Shown here: in pieces, positions 12,040 through 27,200 of the stretch
How positions within the stretch are numbered: the first letter of the stretch is position 1
How the letters are laid out: every line of letters starts with the position of its first letter
DNA from: Microglena sp. YARC
Taxonomy: Eukaryota > Chlorophyta > Chlorophyceae > Chlamydomonadales > Chlamydomonadaceae
Direction: 5' to 3'
Length of the DNA stretch: 64,000 nt
Assembly: GCA_022414725.1 (NCBI GenBank)
Contig: CM039462.1
Span: 121,708,709-121,772,708 of the forward strand
Position numbers and translations under genes: made by a program
Notes under the pieces: model-generated
Seen by the model: the letters and a program-made list of their open reading frames with translations, nothing else
Databases searched by the model: none
What the model was told of the DNA's origin: nothing

Positions 12040-15000
12040 ATCCTCCAGGCTTGCACCCAGGGAGAGGAGATATTTGTGAATGCCATTCTGTGAGGAGGGG
12101 TAATATAATCAATTCAAATCAATCTATTCATATCTCCCCACCCCACCCCACCCCACCCCCATCCTCCAGGTTTACACCCAGGGAGAGGAGATATCAGTGA
12201 ATGCCATTCTGCCAGGAGAACTAGCTCAGCCCAGCTCCGTGCTAGACAACAGTGCTGTCATCACTTCCTTTACAATCAGCTTCTCCATGGACAAGTCGCT
12301 GAGTGTAATAGACAGCGTTGTGCGCAGACTAGCTGTAGCTGACTTGAGGGACGTGTTCCCTTCCAGGTGTGTTTGTGTGGACGTGTGTGTGTGTGGATGT
12401 GTAAGTGTGTGTGTGGGTGTGTGTGTGGGGGTGTGAGTGGGTGGGGTGGGAGTGGGGGTGGGGGGGGACGAATGATTACAACAAGCAGCAGACTAGCAGT
12501 AGCTGACTTAAGGGACGTGTTCCCTTCCAGGTGTGTGTGTGTGTGTGTGTGTGGTGGTGGGGCGGGGAGGGTTGTGTGTGTGTGTGTGTGGGACGAATGA
12601 TTACAACAAGCAGTAGACAAGCAACAGCTGGTTTGAGGGACGTGTTCCCTTCCATGTTGGTCCTTGAACAGCAATATGTTTATTTATTATCAGCGGGGGG
12701 GAGGGAGAGGGGCAGGAAGACAGATTTTGAACCGCATCATCAATCCGGTGCCCGATTTAAATGGGAGTTGGAACTGTGGAAGTTTCAGACAAAAAGAGGG
12801 GGGGAAATAAAGTTGGCAATAAGTTTTTACCCCCTCCTCCCCCCCCCTTACAAAACCCTCCCCCATCATACAAATATATTTTCATGCCCTATCCAATTAT
12901 GCTCTTCCATCTTTCAAGGGGTTGCCCAAACGTGATTTATCGCTAACTTTAGATTTGGGAAAAAACAACTTTGGGGACCTCCATCTTCCTGTTCAACTTT
13001 ATTCTGGGTAAAAAAGAAGAAGTTGTAAACGGATCCTGACGATAAGATGTAATGAAAGCAATCTATTGGAAGTGATAATTTGCTGCCCCCCCCTCATATA
13101 TGATCATAAATTCAAATCAAAGCATCTAATCAGAATGCACTTGATCCCTGAATGAAATAAACAGCGTTGCGTGCAATCTAGCAACAGCTGACATATTCCC
13201 TTCCAGGTGTGTGTATGAGTGTGTGTGTGTGTGTGTGTCGGGGGGGGTAGAGGTTGGGTGTGTGGGGTGTGTGTGTATGAGTGTGTGTGTGTGTGTACAA
13301 AAAAAGCTATCGTATTTCCTTCCAGGTGTGTATGAGTGTGTGTATGATTGTGGGTGGGTGGGTGGGTGGGGGGGGGCTGGGGTGTACAAATAAAAGCTGT
13401 CGTAATCCCTTCCAGGTGGATCCTGTTGGAACATATTTCATTTCTTCATTGCACTGTTTGGCATTCATTAGCATAGCCACAACATGGACTGGCTAAGAGG
13501 AGACTGCTACCTGGGCAGTACAGGGGTCCTGCTACCTAGCAGTACACACGCACCTAGTTGTGCTCCTCCAGGTACTCAAACTTGGTTACATGGCTCCAGC
13601 CTTTAGGGCTGCTCGCCGTCTTTGGCAGTAACATAATCTATTTAAATCAAAGCATTCTTATCAAAATGCACTTGGTCCAATCTCTTCATACAATCATTGA
13701 TAAACAAAGCCAACATCACATGACCTTGACAAAGCCAAGCTCCTACTCTTTCAGGTGCCTACTCATCAAAGCCAACATCACATGACCTTGACAAAGCCAA
13801 CATCACATGACCTTGACAAAGCCAAGCTCCTACTCTTTCAGGTGCCTACTCATCAAAGCCAACATCACATGACCTTGACAAAGCCAACATCACATGACCT
13901 TGACAAAGCCAAGCTCCTACTCTTTCAGGTGCCTACTCATCAAAGCCAACATCACATGACCTTGACAAAGCCAAGCTCCTACTCTTTCAGGTGCCTACTC
14001 ATCAAAGCCAACATCACATGACCTTGACAAAGCCAAGCTCCTACTCTTTCAGGTGCCTACTCATCAAAGCCAACATCACATGACCTTGACAAAGCCAAGC
14101 TCCTACTCTTTCAGGTGCCTACTCAACAAAGCCAACTTCACATGACCTTGACAAAGACAACCTCTCACTCTCTCAGGTGGCTACTCATCAAGTTTGGCTT
14201 AACCCAGAAGAATATGTTCGCCCCTCCCTTCCCTCCGCGCCCTCCTCCCACCCCCCCTCCACCCAAGCCCCCAGTCCCACCTTCACCTCCTCGCCGACCT
14301 GGACCTCCCCCCCTTCCAGCACAAATGTCTCCCCAGGGTTCCCCACCTGCTTTTGATCCACCTGCACTTGCACCTGCAACTGCACTCAACCCACCTGCAC
14401 CTGCGCGCGACCCACCCTCAGCCATTGTTGGCAGCCAGCCGTCGGCTCCCCCTCCACCTCCACCTCCTGAAGACAGTGGTGAGATTGGCTCCATACTCTA
14501 GAGCATGCTGGTGTGTGATAGTGTGGGTGTGCTGGTGTGGGCATGCTGGTGTGTGCTGGTGTATGCATGCTGGTGTGGGCGTGCTGGTGTGTGATAGTGT
14601 GGGTGTGCTGGTGTGGGCATGCTGGTGTGTGCTGGTGTATGCATGCTGGTGTGTGCTGGTATGGGCGTGCTGGTGTGTGATAGTATGGGTGTGCTGGTGT
14701 ATGCATGCTGGTGTGTGCTGGTGTATGCATGCTGGTATGGGCATGCTAGTGTGTGGTGGTGTGGGTGTGCTGGTGTGGGCGTGCTGGTGTGGGCATGCTG
14801 GTGTGTGCTGGTGTGGGCATGCTGGTGTGGGCGTGCTGGTGTGTGCTGGCGTATGCATGCTGGTGTGGGCGTGCTGGTGTGTGCTGGTGTGGGTGTGCTG
14901 GTGTATGCATGTTGGTGTGGGCGTGCTGGTGTATGTATGCTGGTGTGGGCGTGCTGGTGTTTGCTGGTGTATGCATGCTGGTGAGTGCTGGTGTGGGTGT

Positions 15001-15692
15001 GCTGTTTTGTGCTGGTGCATGCATGCTGATGGTGGCATGCTGTTGTGTGCTGGTGTTTGCGTACATGGCAGAGTATTGTACAAGCTTTGATGCTCGTTGA
15101 TATCCCCCCCTCCCCCCCCCCCTCACCCCCCACCCCAAATCTCCCCCATCCCACCCCCACCCTCCATGTCTTCAGCCTCATCTGCAAGCATCTCCATTAT
15201 AATTATTTGGGAGATGCAGCCACCATCACCCCCCCCACCCCACCCCCACCCCCCACCCCCCGCCCCTCCATGTCTTCAGCCTCATCTGCCAGCACCACCA
15301 TCATTGTGGGAGCTGCCGTAGCAGCCACTGTTGCTGTCGCCGTCCTCATTGGTGGGGTCATGTTTGTTGGACGAAGGCGCCTGCTGCTTTCCACACGCCG
15401 CTCGAAGAGAGGGTCTGGCAGAAACCCATCAGATGCATACAGGTAGGGTGATCCATATTGTACGGTATGTGGGATGACGAATTAATTGTAATTCTAAAAT
15501 TCAATTATCACTGTAGGATGAACTCAGCCCCACTGTCGGTTGTTTCGGGTTCAGTTCATCACTGCTTTTTCTTTTTAGCCCTTCCTGCCAGGGTTGGGCA
15601 AGTCCCTTAAGACTATTTGGCCTACCCCTGGACTGCAAAATGCGCACATGCATGCATACATACATACATACATACATACATACATACATACA

Positions 15693-15724
<32 letters not shown>

Positions 15725-17927
15725 AACATACATACATACATACAAACATACATACATACATACATTTATACATTTATTGTACCGTCCGCCTGAATGATCA
15801 TACGACAGCTTGTACATTATCGAGGCTGTACAATTTCAAGGCTGTCATGTAGGATATATGATATATCGTATGATATAGCAATTGACAGCCCTGCATACAA
15901 GTTACTAGGACTTTGTGATTGCAAGTGGGTCTCTCCACTTATAAGTAAAAGTCAACAAGAAAATACACAGACAATGATAATAATGGTTAGGTCCTTTATT
16001 TGCCTTGTGCTGTCTAAACGTCTGCTGAATACAAACATAAAAAGGCAAACATAAAAAAAGAAATTATATCAATTATATATAGCTACCACGGGGCGAGAGA
16101 TTGGAGGAACCCTCCCTTTTGCTTGCACCGTGCATACTGGAGAATGGCTACTATGATGGTTTTTTTGTTTCTCAGGCCGATACTGCATCTGAGTATAAAC
16201 TCCACATGTGCCACCGCATGACGTAGTCAAAGCAGACTTATGGAGACTCCTTAATCCGTGCTCGCTTTGGGGAGGTTAGCCTCCACTTCAGTTAGCCTCC
16301 ACTTCAGTAAACCCTAAACCCACGTAGACCCTGAACCCTAGACCCTAAGCCCTTAAATGTGAATCAAAACTTAACACTCTAAACCCTGAAACCCCTTAAC
16401 CCACTAAACTTAAGTGCAGGCTAGCTTAAGCGGAGGCTGACCCCCCCCGACCCCCCCACCCACCCACCCTTGTCCCCCCCCCACCCTTGTGCTCTACTGA
16501 ACTGCAGATTACCACACAACGGTAGTGCTGGAGGTGGCGGTCCTAGCCCAAATAACAAAGGAGACAGCTCTATATGGCCTAATTCGGAACCGCCTGGTAC
16601 CGCCGTTGCATCAGCTACAAAAAATAGTGGCCAACTAGCTACCCTATCAAGTGTAGCTGACGCCATTACAAGGATCAGCGAGGGGGGGGCTATGGCCATA
16701 GCAGCGGAGGAGGGTTCCGTGTACACTACACTGGCAGCAACAGGCAGCACACAAGCAAACCTCTCCCCCAGGGACGGTAAGGCATGGGAAGATTCTGGAA
16801 GCCTTGCCAATATCAAGGCTGATGAAGGCTACGGAACAATGTCCACCCCCAGGGATGTGGGTGGGGGTCCTGTGTCTGGGTTAGCTCACACAAGAGCTGT
16901 TGTAGCAATTGCAACCAATGGGAGTGGAGCTCCTGTTGGGGGAGCTAGGACCCCCTCTCCCCATGCCCTCCCCCCGCGTTACGACTCAGGCCCACGGCGG
17001 GCCCCCCTGCTAGATTCGCAGTACAGTCACAAGGGGTCCTTGCCCAATCTGCACCAGCCCCAGAGCATGCAGTACATGCAGCCCTCTCCCCGGGAGCTGC
17101 AGTACACCCTCAGCAATGGCGGCTCTAGCACAGAGGTAGGCCCTATGCAAGCCATAGCTGGCCCCACACATGCCACTCACAGCAGCAACCACCGCCGACA
17201 GCTGTTTGGCCAGCAAAGCCAGCACCGAAGAGCAGCTAGCACCACTGACACGCCCACCGCCGGGGCCACTGTCTCGTCGAGCCCCAGGGTACCAGCCAGG
17301 ACGACCACCTCACCCACCATGAACCACGCTGGGGGCTGCACCCCACCACTGCTGTCAACCTCACCCAGCAGGACCCATGCAGGGATGGGGACGCATGGCA
17401 CCGAAGGGCAGCTAGCACCATTACCATCAACCTCTCCCAGTAGGACCCATACGGGGATGAGGACGCCTCCACAAGTATCTAGTTCACCTACGCGCAACAC
17501 CTCAGGGAGGGCCACCTCCTCCCTCGTGTCTGACCTGTTGCTCCCAGCCTACAGCAGCAAGACCCCAAGTAAAGTCACTTCTCCAACGGCAGGGCCCTCG
17601 CCTTTTGCATCAAGTGCGAGGATTGGATTGGATTGTTACATGCTTTTTTAGCTTGAACTTGAACTTGGTTACATAGCTTTAGCCAGCAGTTTGGCTGCTC
17701 GCCGTCTTTGGCAGTTAAACAATTATAACCTGGAAAATGTGACTCGAACAAATCACTTTTTTGTCATAGTATGATTTTTCCATTTTTCATTTTCCAGCCG
17801 ACTCTATATTTGGACAACCCATGCATACAGAACTGATTCATATACACACAGCTTGGCTATCCATGCAAACAGTACCAGCCCAGTTTCCAAATCAATGCAA
17901 TTTGAACAACCCATGCATACAGAACTG

Positions 17928-17964
<37 letters not shown>

Positions 17965-18182
17965 CATAACTATATATATACATATACTATATATATACTA
18001 TATATATAACTATATATATCCTATATGTATATCCTATATATATCCTATATATAGGATATATATAGGATATATATATATATATATATCCTATATATATCCT
18101 ATATATACATCCTATATATAACTATATATATACTATATATACTATATATATAACATATATAACATATACTATACATACATAA

Positions 18183-18227
<45 letters not shown>

Positions 18228-21200
18228 CTTAGCTATCCATGCAAATAATACTAACCCAGCTTCCAAATCAATGCAATTTGAACAACCCATGCAGGCAACT
18301 ATGCAATGCCAATCAAAGCAATTTGAACAACGCATGCAATTTGAACGACCCATGCAGGCAATTATGCAGCATCCATAGTCTCCCCTGAATCCGCAGTAGC
18401 CTCCGAATCACCCTTCCAGTCATACCGACATGCCCGTGCCGTCCTTGGAAGCGAAGATGGGAGCAGGGGTGGCGCTGCCCAAGCCACACGTACAACCCTA
18501 GGTGCGTTACTGCGTTTGTTATTGCATAAATTATACTACTGCATTATTACCCTAGGAGCGTTACTGCGTCTTTCATTACATAAATGATATTACTGCATTA
18601 TTACCCTAGGAGCGTTGCTGCGTTTTTCATTACAAGTTATTACTCCATTATCACCATACATACAAGGGATTGCGTTATAGCTATGCACCCAGGGGGGGCC
18701 TTAATTGTAGGGTGGCCCTATCATAGATTTAGCTATGCCTATCTAAAGCTATCATTCATAATTGTCTAGAAAAACGTGACTGCATACCGCCCCCCGGTGC
18801 ATACCGCCCCCAATTACCGCCCCCCAAGGAAGGATCAAGCTAAGTCTTACCCAAGGTTGCTGACTATAGCCAAGGTGCGTCTGCATTTTTTACAACCATA
18901 GGTGCGTGACTGAATGGGTTTATACCCTAGGTGCATACCTCACTACCTAATTACGTGGGCGACCAGAGCCACTTGTACAACCCCTCGTGCATTATCGCAT
19001 TTGTGTGGGCTTGTGGATTGTTTCGCCTATGGTTTCATTTCTCTACAGGGAAGGTGGGTTGATTGTATATAGAGAAGGTGGGTCGAAGAGTCTTGCCCTT
19101 ACTCCCATCCCTCGTGTCATTTCTTCTTCAGGTTGACTTCATTGACTCACTCATGTCAAATGTGTCTTCTTTCTTTAGAGCCTTTATTCATTCATTCATT
19201 CATTCATTCATTCATTCATTCATTCATTCATTCATTCATTCATTCATTCATTCATTCATTCATTCATTGTCCATGTGCTGTGCTGTGCATCTGCATTCAT
19301 TCCCTCCCACCCTTTCCCCCTCCTAGAATTTGTAAGCAGCTGCACCGGCGCGCACTTCTCCCAGTTGACCCCCCGAGAGCAGACACCTGGACGAGCCACG
19401 CTGGGAGCCAGCAGCAAAGCTAGCAGCCTAGCTTCTGGTAGTAGACGGAACACCTTAGAGCCATATAGGACTACTGGTACTGTCCTTGAAGATTGTGTTT
19501 ATGAGGAGGAGACAGAGAAGGTGCTTGAGGCATACAGAAGACTCGCACAAGGTAAGGTTTGGCCTGGTGCAGAGTGGATGGGGCGGGATGGGATTGTCTC
19601 CCGTGCTCTATACACACTCGCAGAACGCCTGGGAGGAGCGATGTAGGGCAGGCACTGTCCTTGAAGACTGTGTTTATGAGGAGGAGATGGAGATGGTGCT
19701 TGAGGCGTACAGGAGACTCACACAAGGTAGGGCTTGGTCTGGTGCAGAGTGGGGTAGGGTGGGATGGAATATGTCTCCCGTGCTCTATACGCACTCCCAG
19801 GACATCCGGGAGGAGCGATGTAGGGCAGGCACTAAAGATTGTGTTTATGAGGAGATGGGGAGGGTGCTTGAGATGTAACAGGAGACTCACACAAGGTAGG
19901 GCTTGGCCTGGTGCAGAGTGGGATGGGATGGGATTTGTCTCTTATGCTCTGCACACACTCCCGGGAGGAGCGAAGTAGGGCAGACACAGTATAGGGAAGT
20001 GCGCGTTTGAGGAGGAGATGGAGAAGGAACATGAGGCACACTAAAGACTGCCACAAACTAAGGCTTTACCTGGGGCGGTGTTTGGTGGTGTATGGTGTGC
20101 ATGTATGTATGGTGTGTATCTTTGCAGGTATGTATGTATGGTGGTATGTGGTGTGGTGTATGGTGTGGGATGGGAATAGTCTTGCAAAATCTTGAACTCC
20201 AAGTATACATTATATGGAGTGCTTTCAAGAGCTGCCGGGGCCTACACATCCACACTCATGCAAACATGCAAACAATACAACATTTACATACTACATGTTT
20301 ATAAACAGACCATATGTTTAAAGTGTATATAAGACATACCCTATTAACATGTGCAACGAAGCATGCAGAAATGAAACCATAAGAGCAATCAATATAAGTC
20401 ACAAATCCACATTACAATATTTTATAAAAGCTTATAGCCATTCAGCGGATGACTGAATGGAGTTTCAAGCATTTTGGCCTGAGAATCGAGAATTATGAGA
20501 ATTGACGGAAATTTTGCCTTCATAAGTGGAAGGACGAACTACGAACTAGAAGATTCAAATCCAAATCATCTGCTGCATTGTTATAAGCATCACATCACTG
20601 AATCCATTCCCCCCCACTACCTGCAGAGTGTGCTGATGTCAGCCCAAGCCAGTATCACACTAATAGCGACCTAAGCCCCCCAGGAAGCCCCCGCAAGGGT
20701 GGCATGGGAGGCATGTCACCATATGCATTCCAAGCTGGCGGTAGTAGTGCTTACCAGGACCCCTATGCAGCTAGCACCACCACTGGGCATGAAGACAGTG
20801 CTGACAACTTCAGCAATCCAACCAGGCAGTACAAACCCAGGTCCCATCTGGGAGAGGGCTATGCCTCCGGGTGCAAGCAGTACACCTATGCATCATCACA
20901 GGACAGTCGGCAGTACACGCCCTACTCCTCACCTGGAAGGGAGGCAAGCCCGGCATCCCGTGCGTCATCCACCTCGGCGGTTAAGATTGGGGGGCGTATT
21001 GCCGAGCTGCCTCCCAGACCGGATGTACAATTTGAGCTAGATTGGGGCAAGTGAGTTTCGTGCAGGGTTTTTTCTTTGCTTTTCTTAGCACCTTCTAAGC
21101 AGCTCTCTGAGCCGGTCACTGTGCTACACCCTTGCACTTCAGCCGTTCTGAACAGCTGATTGCGTCAGCTTCAAGGTGCTCTGGGTTGCGTTAGGTTTAA

Positions 21201-24200
21201 CTGTATAGCCAGTCAGGGGACCTGCCTAGAAGCTGTTGCTTGCAGACAAAAAGACAGACTGTGGTGTTGTTGCTGGTTATGTGGAAGGTCACTTGAACTT
21301 GGCTGCATGGCTCCTGCCTTCAAAGAGCAGCCTCTCCATCTTCGGCAGTAACATCAATATTCAAACCATGATACTTATAAAAATACCATGATGCTTATCA
21401 TGATACTTATCCGTGTTCAATCCATGATACTTATTCAAATTCAAACCATAATATTCATCCATTTTCAAACCATGGTACTTATCCATATTCAAACCATGAT
21501 ACGTATTAATAATCAAACCTTGATACGTATTCGTATTCAAACCATGATACGTATTCATATTCAAACCACGATACGTATTCATATTTAAACCACGATACGT
21601 ATTCATATTCAAACCATGATTCTTATCCATATTCAAACCATGGCATGATACTTAACCATTTAGTAGTTTAGGCACACCAGCTTAATTTACATGCCATAGG
21701 AAGACGGCCACACTCTATTTTAAGGAATGCCATGTTCTATGAGTAGGGTTGGGAAGCAAACGTATATTTTCATTTTTATATGCCGTATAAACGTATGAAC
21801 GTATAAACGTATGCATATAAACGTATAAAAACGTATGAGTAACTATTGCATTTCTTGGGAAAAGACTTTTACATGGGTTAAAAGGTATTGCTGCATTGCT
21901 AATTTCATTGGCTTCGCAAATCAACTATCAAAAAAACAATCTGGCAATTTTAGGTTGTCAAAATCTCAGAAAAGAAATAACGGCCAGAAAGCACGTCGAC
22001 CAAGAAGTGCGGTGCCAATCTATGGGATCCATTCAATGCCAATAAAATATTAATATTGTCCATGTTCACATCATTATTTATACGCAGCTCCCTAAGTCAG
22101 CTACAGGTTTCAGACAAAGTATGCTGCAGCTTCTAGGCAGCCCTGTGAGTCAGCTGCAGGTTTCAGACAAAGTATGCAGCAGCTTCTAGGCAGCTCTGTG
22201 AGTCAGCTACAGGTTATAATAATATAAGTATATAACTATATTGCAATACTGTCCATCTTCACATTGCACTAGGCTTGTACCATCAACCCTTCAAGCCCAC
22301 GTAGGAGCACACCTTGTGGAATGGAAGGCTAGGTGGAGCTCTGATATGTGTGCCATCCTGTCTATCTAAATCAAACTGTAGGCCACATTTAAACAGAATA
22401 GTCAGTGTGAAAGCTTAATTTTATTGCATATCGTGATAGAGGAGGTCAACAGCTTTCCGATGAGCTATCTAAATGATAAATTGAATGAAAACCAAGTGCC
22501 GGGAAATTTTCGGAGTACAACTCATACGTTTTTATACGTTTATACTCATACGTTTCGAGAGAAAAATAACGGCGTATATATACGTATGAGCTTACAAACG
22601 TATGAGTATACGTTCATACGTCGGCTCAACCTTATCTATGAGTCTACGCTATTTTACGTAGTCCTATTGTTTGGAATTTGTTGACGGTCCAGACTACATG
22701 GGTTTCTAATCCGTTTCGCTCCCTAGGCTTCCGTGGGTCTGCTTAAGAAGAGTTGATGCTCATGTCTACACCTTTGGCGTTCCTCCCTATATCCTATTAT
22801 TTGACTTATCCTTTCATAATTCCTAAGCAATTTTGGGCTTGGGTTGGGTTGGGACAATAATTCCTAAGCAATTTATCATCTTTCATCATTCCAAACAAAG
22901 CCTAATGGTACTTATCCCTATTCAAACCATGATACTTATCAAACTGTACTTGAACTTGAGCTTGGCTACATGGCTACATGGCTCCTACCTTTAAGGCTGT
23001 TCGTTGTCTTCTCTGAAACGTCAACATTCCAAACATGACTAAAACTAGAACCCTAAACCCTACAAGACATAGCATTACCATGCTCATCACGACCCTTCAC
23101 AGGGATGTAACAGTCTTCAATGAGCAAATGCTGGGTGCGGATGCAGCAGGTCTTGTGTTCTAGGGCCTGATGCAGGGCCCCCAACCCCATTAACCCCAAA
23201 ATCCACCCCATCTCCACCCCATCCACCCCAAAATCAACCCCAATCCCCCCATCAACCCCAACCCCACAGGGATATAAGTATGTAATAGTCTTCAAGGGCA
23301 AGATGCTGGGTGTGGGTGCAACAGGTCTTGTGTTCTAGGGCCTGATGCAGGACCCCCCACCCCAGCACCCCCAAAATCAATCCCAATTCCACCCCCCCAA
23401 CCCCAACCCCACAGGGATGTAACAGTCTTCAATGAGCGAATGCTGGGTGCGGGTGCAACAGGTCTCGTGTTCTAGGGCCTGGTGCAGGAACCCCCCACCC
23501 CATCAACCCCCAAATCTACCCCACATCCACCCCATCAACCCAAAATCAACCCCAACACCACAGCGATGTAACAGTCTTCAATGAGCAAATGCTGGGTGCG
23601 GGTGCAACAGGTCTCGTGTTCTGGGGCCTGTTGCAGGAACCCCCCACCCCATCAACCCCAAAATCAACCCCACCCCCACCCCATCAACCCTAACAACACA
23701 GGGATGTAACAGTCTTCAAGGAGCAGATGTTGGGTGCGGGTGCTACAGGTCTCGTGTTCAAGGGCCTCATGCAAGATGCGGTGGTGGCGGTGAAAGTCAT
23801 CATTCCTACCACAGGCCACAAGTCTCATGACATGGACGAAGAGGATATCGCGAGCATGCAGCATGAGCTGCAGATAATGGCACGCTTGGAGCATCCCAAC
23901 GTGGTAAGGAGGGGGGGGTCCTAGCTTGATTTGAGGACATAGCACGCATACATATATGTATGTATGAAGATTATAGCAAGCTTGCATGCATGTGCGTAGA
24001 TTATAGCAAGCTTGCATGTATGTATGTATGTACATTTTAGCAAGCTTGCATGCATGTATGTATGTGAGCTTGCATGCATGTCACAACACCCAACATCACC
24101 AACCGCACTCAACATCAACAACCACACCCAACACCACTGGGAGTGCATCAGCACGTCATTGGCAGGGTGTACATGTTGATTTGAGGATAATGCATGCATG

Positions 24201-27200
24201 AATGATTGATCACAACACCCAACATCACCGATACCAACACCTCCAACAACAAAAACAATACAAACACTACCGACAACAACAACAACATTACACCTCCAGC
24301 AACACAATCAACGTAAACAATAATATCAACAACACAAACAATAATGCCAACAACACAAACAACAACAACAACAATAACAGCACAACCCACACAAACAACG
24401 CCACCCTCATTGCAGGTGCGTGTCTACGGAGGATGCATGACGCCTCCCAACTTGTTTGTGGTTGAAGAGCTCATGGAGAGCGACTTGGCTAATCACATCC
24501 ATCGACGGGGCGCCCAACAATTAAGCCTGCCAGCAGCCCTGGCGCTTGCGCTGGATGTCGTGCAAGGATTGGTCTACTTGCACGAGTTAGACATCATTCA
24601 CAGGGACCTGAAGCCAGGGAACATCCTGCTGGACGCGCAGGGCACTGCAAAGATTTCGGATTTTGGTGCGGAGAAAATCTTTCAGGAAAACTGTTCAATT
24701 GTCTTGGGGGGGTGGTTGGATTAGTTTACAAAGCATTGTTTCAAAGTGTTGTACATGAAATTCGAATTAAACATTAAAATGTATTTTATATCAGAAGGTT
24801 GAGACTTGAAGGGGTCATCTTGCTGGATGAGCAGGGCAATGGAAAGATTTCTGATTGTCACTGTGTTTTATTTCGTGCGACGCGTTGCTTACTGAGCCAG
24901 TCGGTGCGACTCCAGTGCAACGCCCTGCCCCCCGAACCCCGCAGAGCCCAGAGGGGGTGGGGGGTGGGGGTGGGGGGAGGGGCATTTCTGACTAGTCCAG
25001 ATGAACCCATGCAGCGACCAAATGGCGATGCATTGAACACAAAAATAACACATCCTCCAATTTGTGTACGTCGAATGTAATGCAATCATATTCCCAGTTA
25101 GTCCCATCGTTATTTTGTTTAGTGATTGCAGTGCTCTTTACACATTTGTTTTTGCTGGACAATGCCAAGATCTCAAGTTTTGGTGCAATATTTTACGGGG
25201 GCCCTAAGTGGTGATGACTGTGCTGTTGATAATTTTGATGATGATTACCATGCTGCTGCTGCTGCTGCTGCTGATGACGACGACGACTATGCTGATGATG
25301 GTGATGATGACAACGACCATGCTGTTGATGCTTCTAATGATGATGATACCTATGCTGATGATGTGATAGCACCCTGTATTCCGGAGTGCTGTGTAGTAGT
25401 GTCTATACCATCCCTGTTTACTGCCATGCCTGTAGAGGGTGGAACAGCCCGAAGGCTGGTGGACCATGTAATCCAAGCCAAAAACCTAAACCCTAAACCA
25501 AACTGTCTGACTCTCCCCGGTCTGGCCCGGTGCAAGTACAAGACATGCTTGAGCACCCCTCCCAAACACACACAACTCCCCCCCCCCCCTCCCCCCCCAC
25601 ACACACGCACACACACACAAACCCCCACCCACCCTCCCCACACTGCTGTAATGCAGGTCTGGCCCGGTGTAAGTACAAGACTTTCCTGAGCTCCAAGAAG
25701 ACGGACGCAATCACGGTGGCATACGTGGCGTTCGCTCACCCACATACCTACACACCCACCCACATACCTACACCTACACCCACACATATAAACCTACACA
25801 CCCACACACACATATACACCTGAACAAACCCATCTCAATCCCCACACTCCTGTACTGCAGGTCTGGCCCGGTGTAAGTACAAGACTTACCTTAGTACCAA
25901 GAAGATGGACGCCGGTACCGTTGCGTACATGGCACCCGAGTGCTTCGACCAAAAACTGGGAGGAGTGAGCACAAAGTGTGACATCTTTTCCTTCGGAGTC
26001 ATCTTGGTGGGTGCTACTGTGGGCTCCTACTGGGCCATCTTTTCTTGGCGTCATCTTGGCGGACGCTACTTTTCGCTGTTGTTTTTGTTGTTGTGACAGG
26101 GTGTTGTTGTTATTGTTGCCACGGGGGTTGTTACAGGAGTGTGTGGGGGGAGGGGGGGGACATGATATTGTCTCATTTGGGGAAAACTAGCCATGTGAGC
26201 ACCAAGTACAACATATTGGTGCAACGTTTGGCGCCGTTTTGGTGGATGCTGTTGATAAGTATCAGTTTCAAGTCCTAAGGGAGATTTCTTGGGGGGGGCA
26301 CCCCCTCGAGGAGATGATAACTACTATGAACCAGGCAAACTGGTGGGCTAGTCGTTACCTCGTCGAGGGGGCATGGGGTGAGGATCGTCATCTGTCTCAG
26401 GGATCTTTGTTCCGAAGCAAGACTGGATACATTTTGCTTGGCGTCATCTTGGTGGGCACTGCTGACAAGTACCAGCCCTAAGGGATATTGCTTGTGTGTG
26501 TGGGAGTGTGTGTGTGTGGGGTGGGGTGTGTGTGTGGGGGGGGGTATTCTTTGGTGGGCACTGCTGACAAGTATCAGTCTTAAGGGATATTGCTTGCGGG
26601 TGGTGGTGGGTGGGTGGTGGTGGGGGGGTGGGGGGGTATTCTTTGGTGAATGCTGCCGACAACTTGAACTTGGTTCCAAGCCTTAATACTGTGAATAAAA
26701 TATAGCCGTACAAGATGTCATACTTTTCGTCATACTATTATCCATCATACCATGTACACCAACACACGCCCAAACTTGTACAAATATGACATCTCACATA
26801 TTATCACAGTAGCACGAATTCAGGTCTTCCGCTGGTGAAACTATTGTTTGGGGTTCAGTTCATCAATGCCTTTGCTTTTTAGCCCTTCCTGTCACGGCAG
26901 TCCCTTCAGCATATTTGGCCTACCCCTGGACTATGACATACATACATGGCATGACAAGGCGAGATGCCACAATAGTCACAATCATACTCATTGTCTAAAC
27001 TGTCAAGATTCACTTCAAAAACATTCCCAATTATTGTTTATGACCTGCAGTGGGAGCTGGTTACCCAGCAGCGGCCTTGGAGCAATTTGAACGAATTCCA
27101 GATGATCTACCAGGTAAGCCGTTTAAATTCACATTTAAAAGCCATTAAAATTCCAGATGATCTACCAGGTTAGCCGTTTAAATTCAAATGGAAAAGTCGT

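Noticed and set aside
14353..15187. Cys/Val/Trp-rich and His/Thr-rich frames over 200 codons on both strands
   Set aside because: GT-rich minisatellite in intron 4; the phase-matched splice sites at 14479 and 15279 remove it.
16300..16400. Telomere end
   Set aside because: CCCTAAA words are scattered and imperfect and lie inside an intron.
19486..20060. Extra coding exons resembling [21 protein letters not shown]
   Set aside because: Decayed tandem copies of the exon 7 end; stops and deletions accumulate and phase-correct splicing goes directly from 19551 to 20627.
25640..25735. Alternative activation-loop exon ([14 protein letters not shown] type)
   Set aside because: Lacks the GT-x-AYMAPE match and has no good donor; treated as an echo of exon 11, though rare splicing cannot be excluded.
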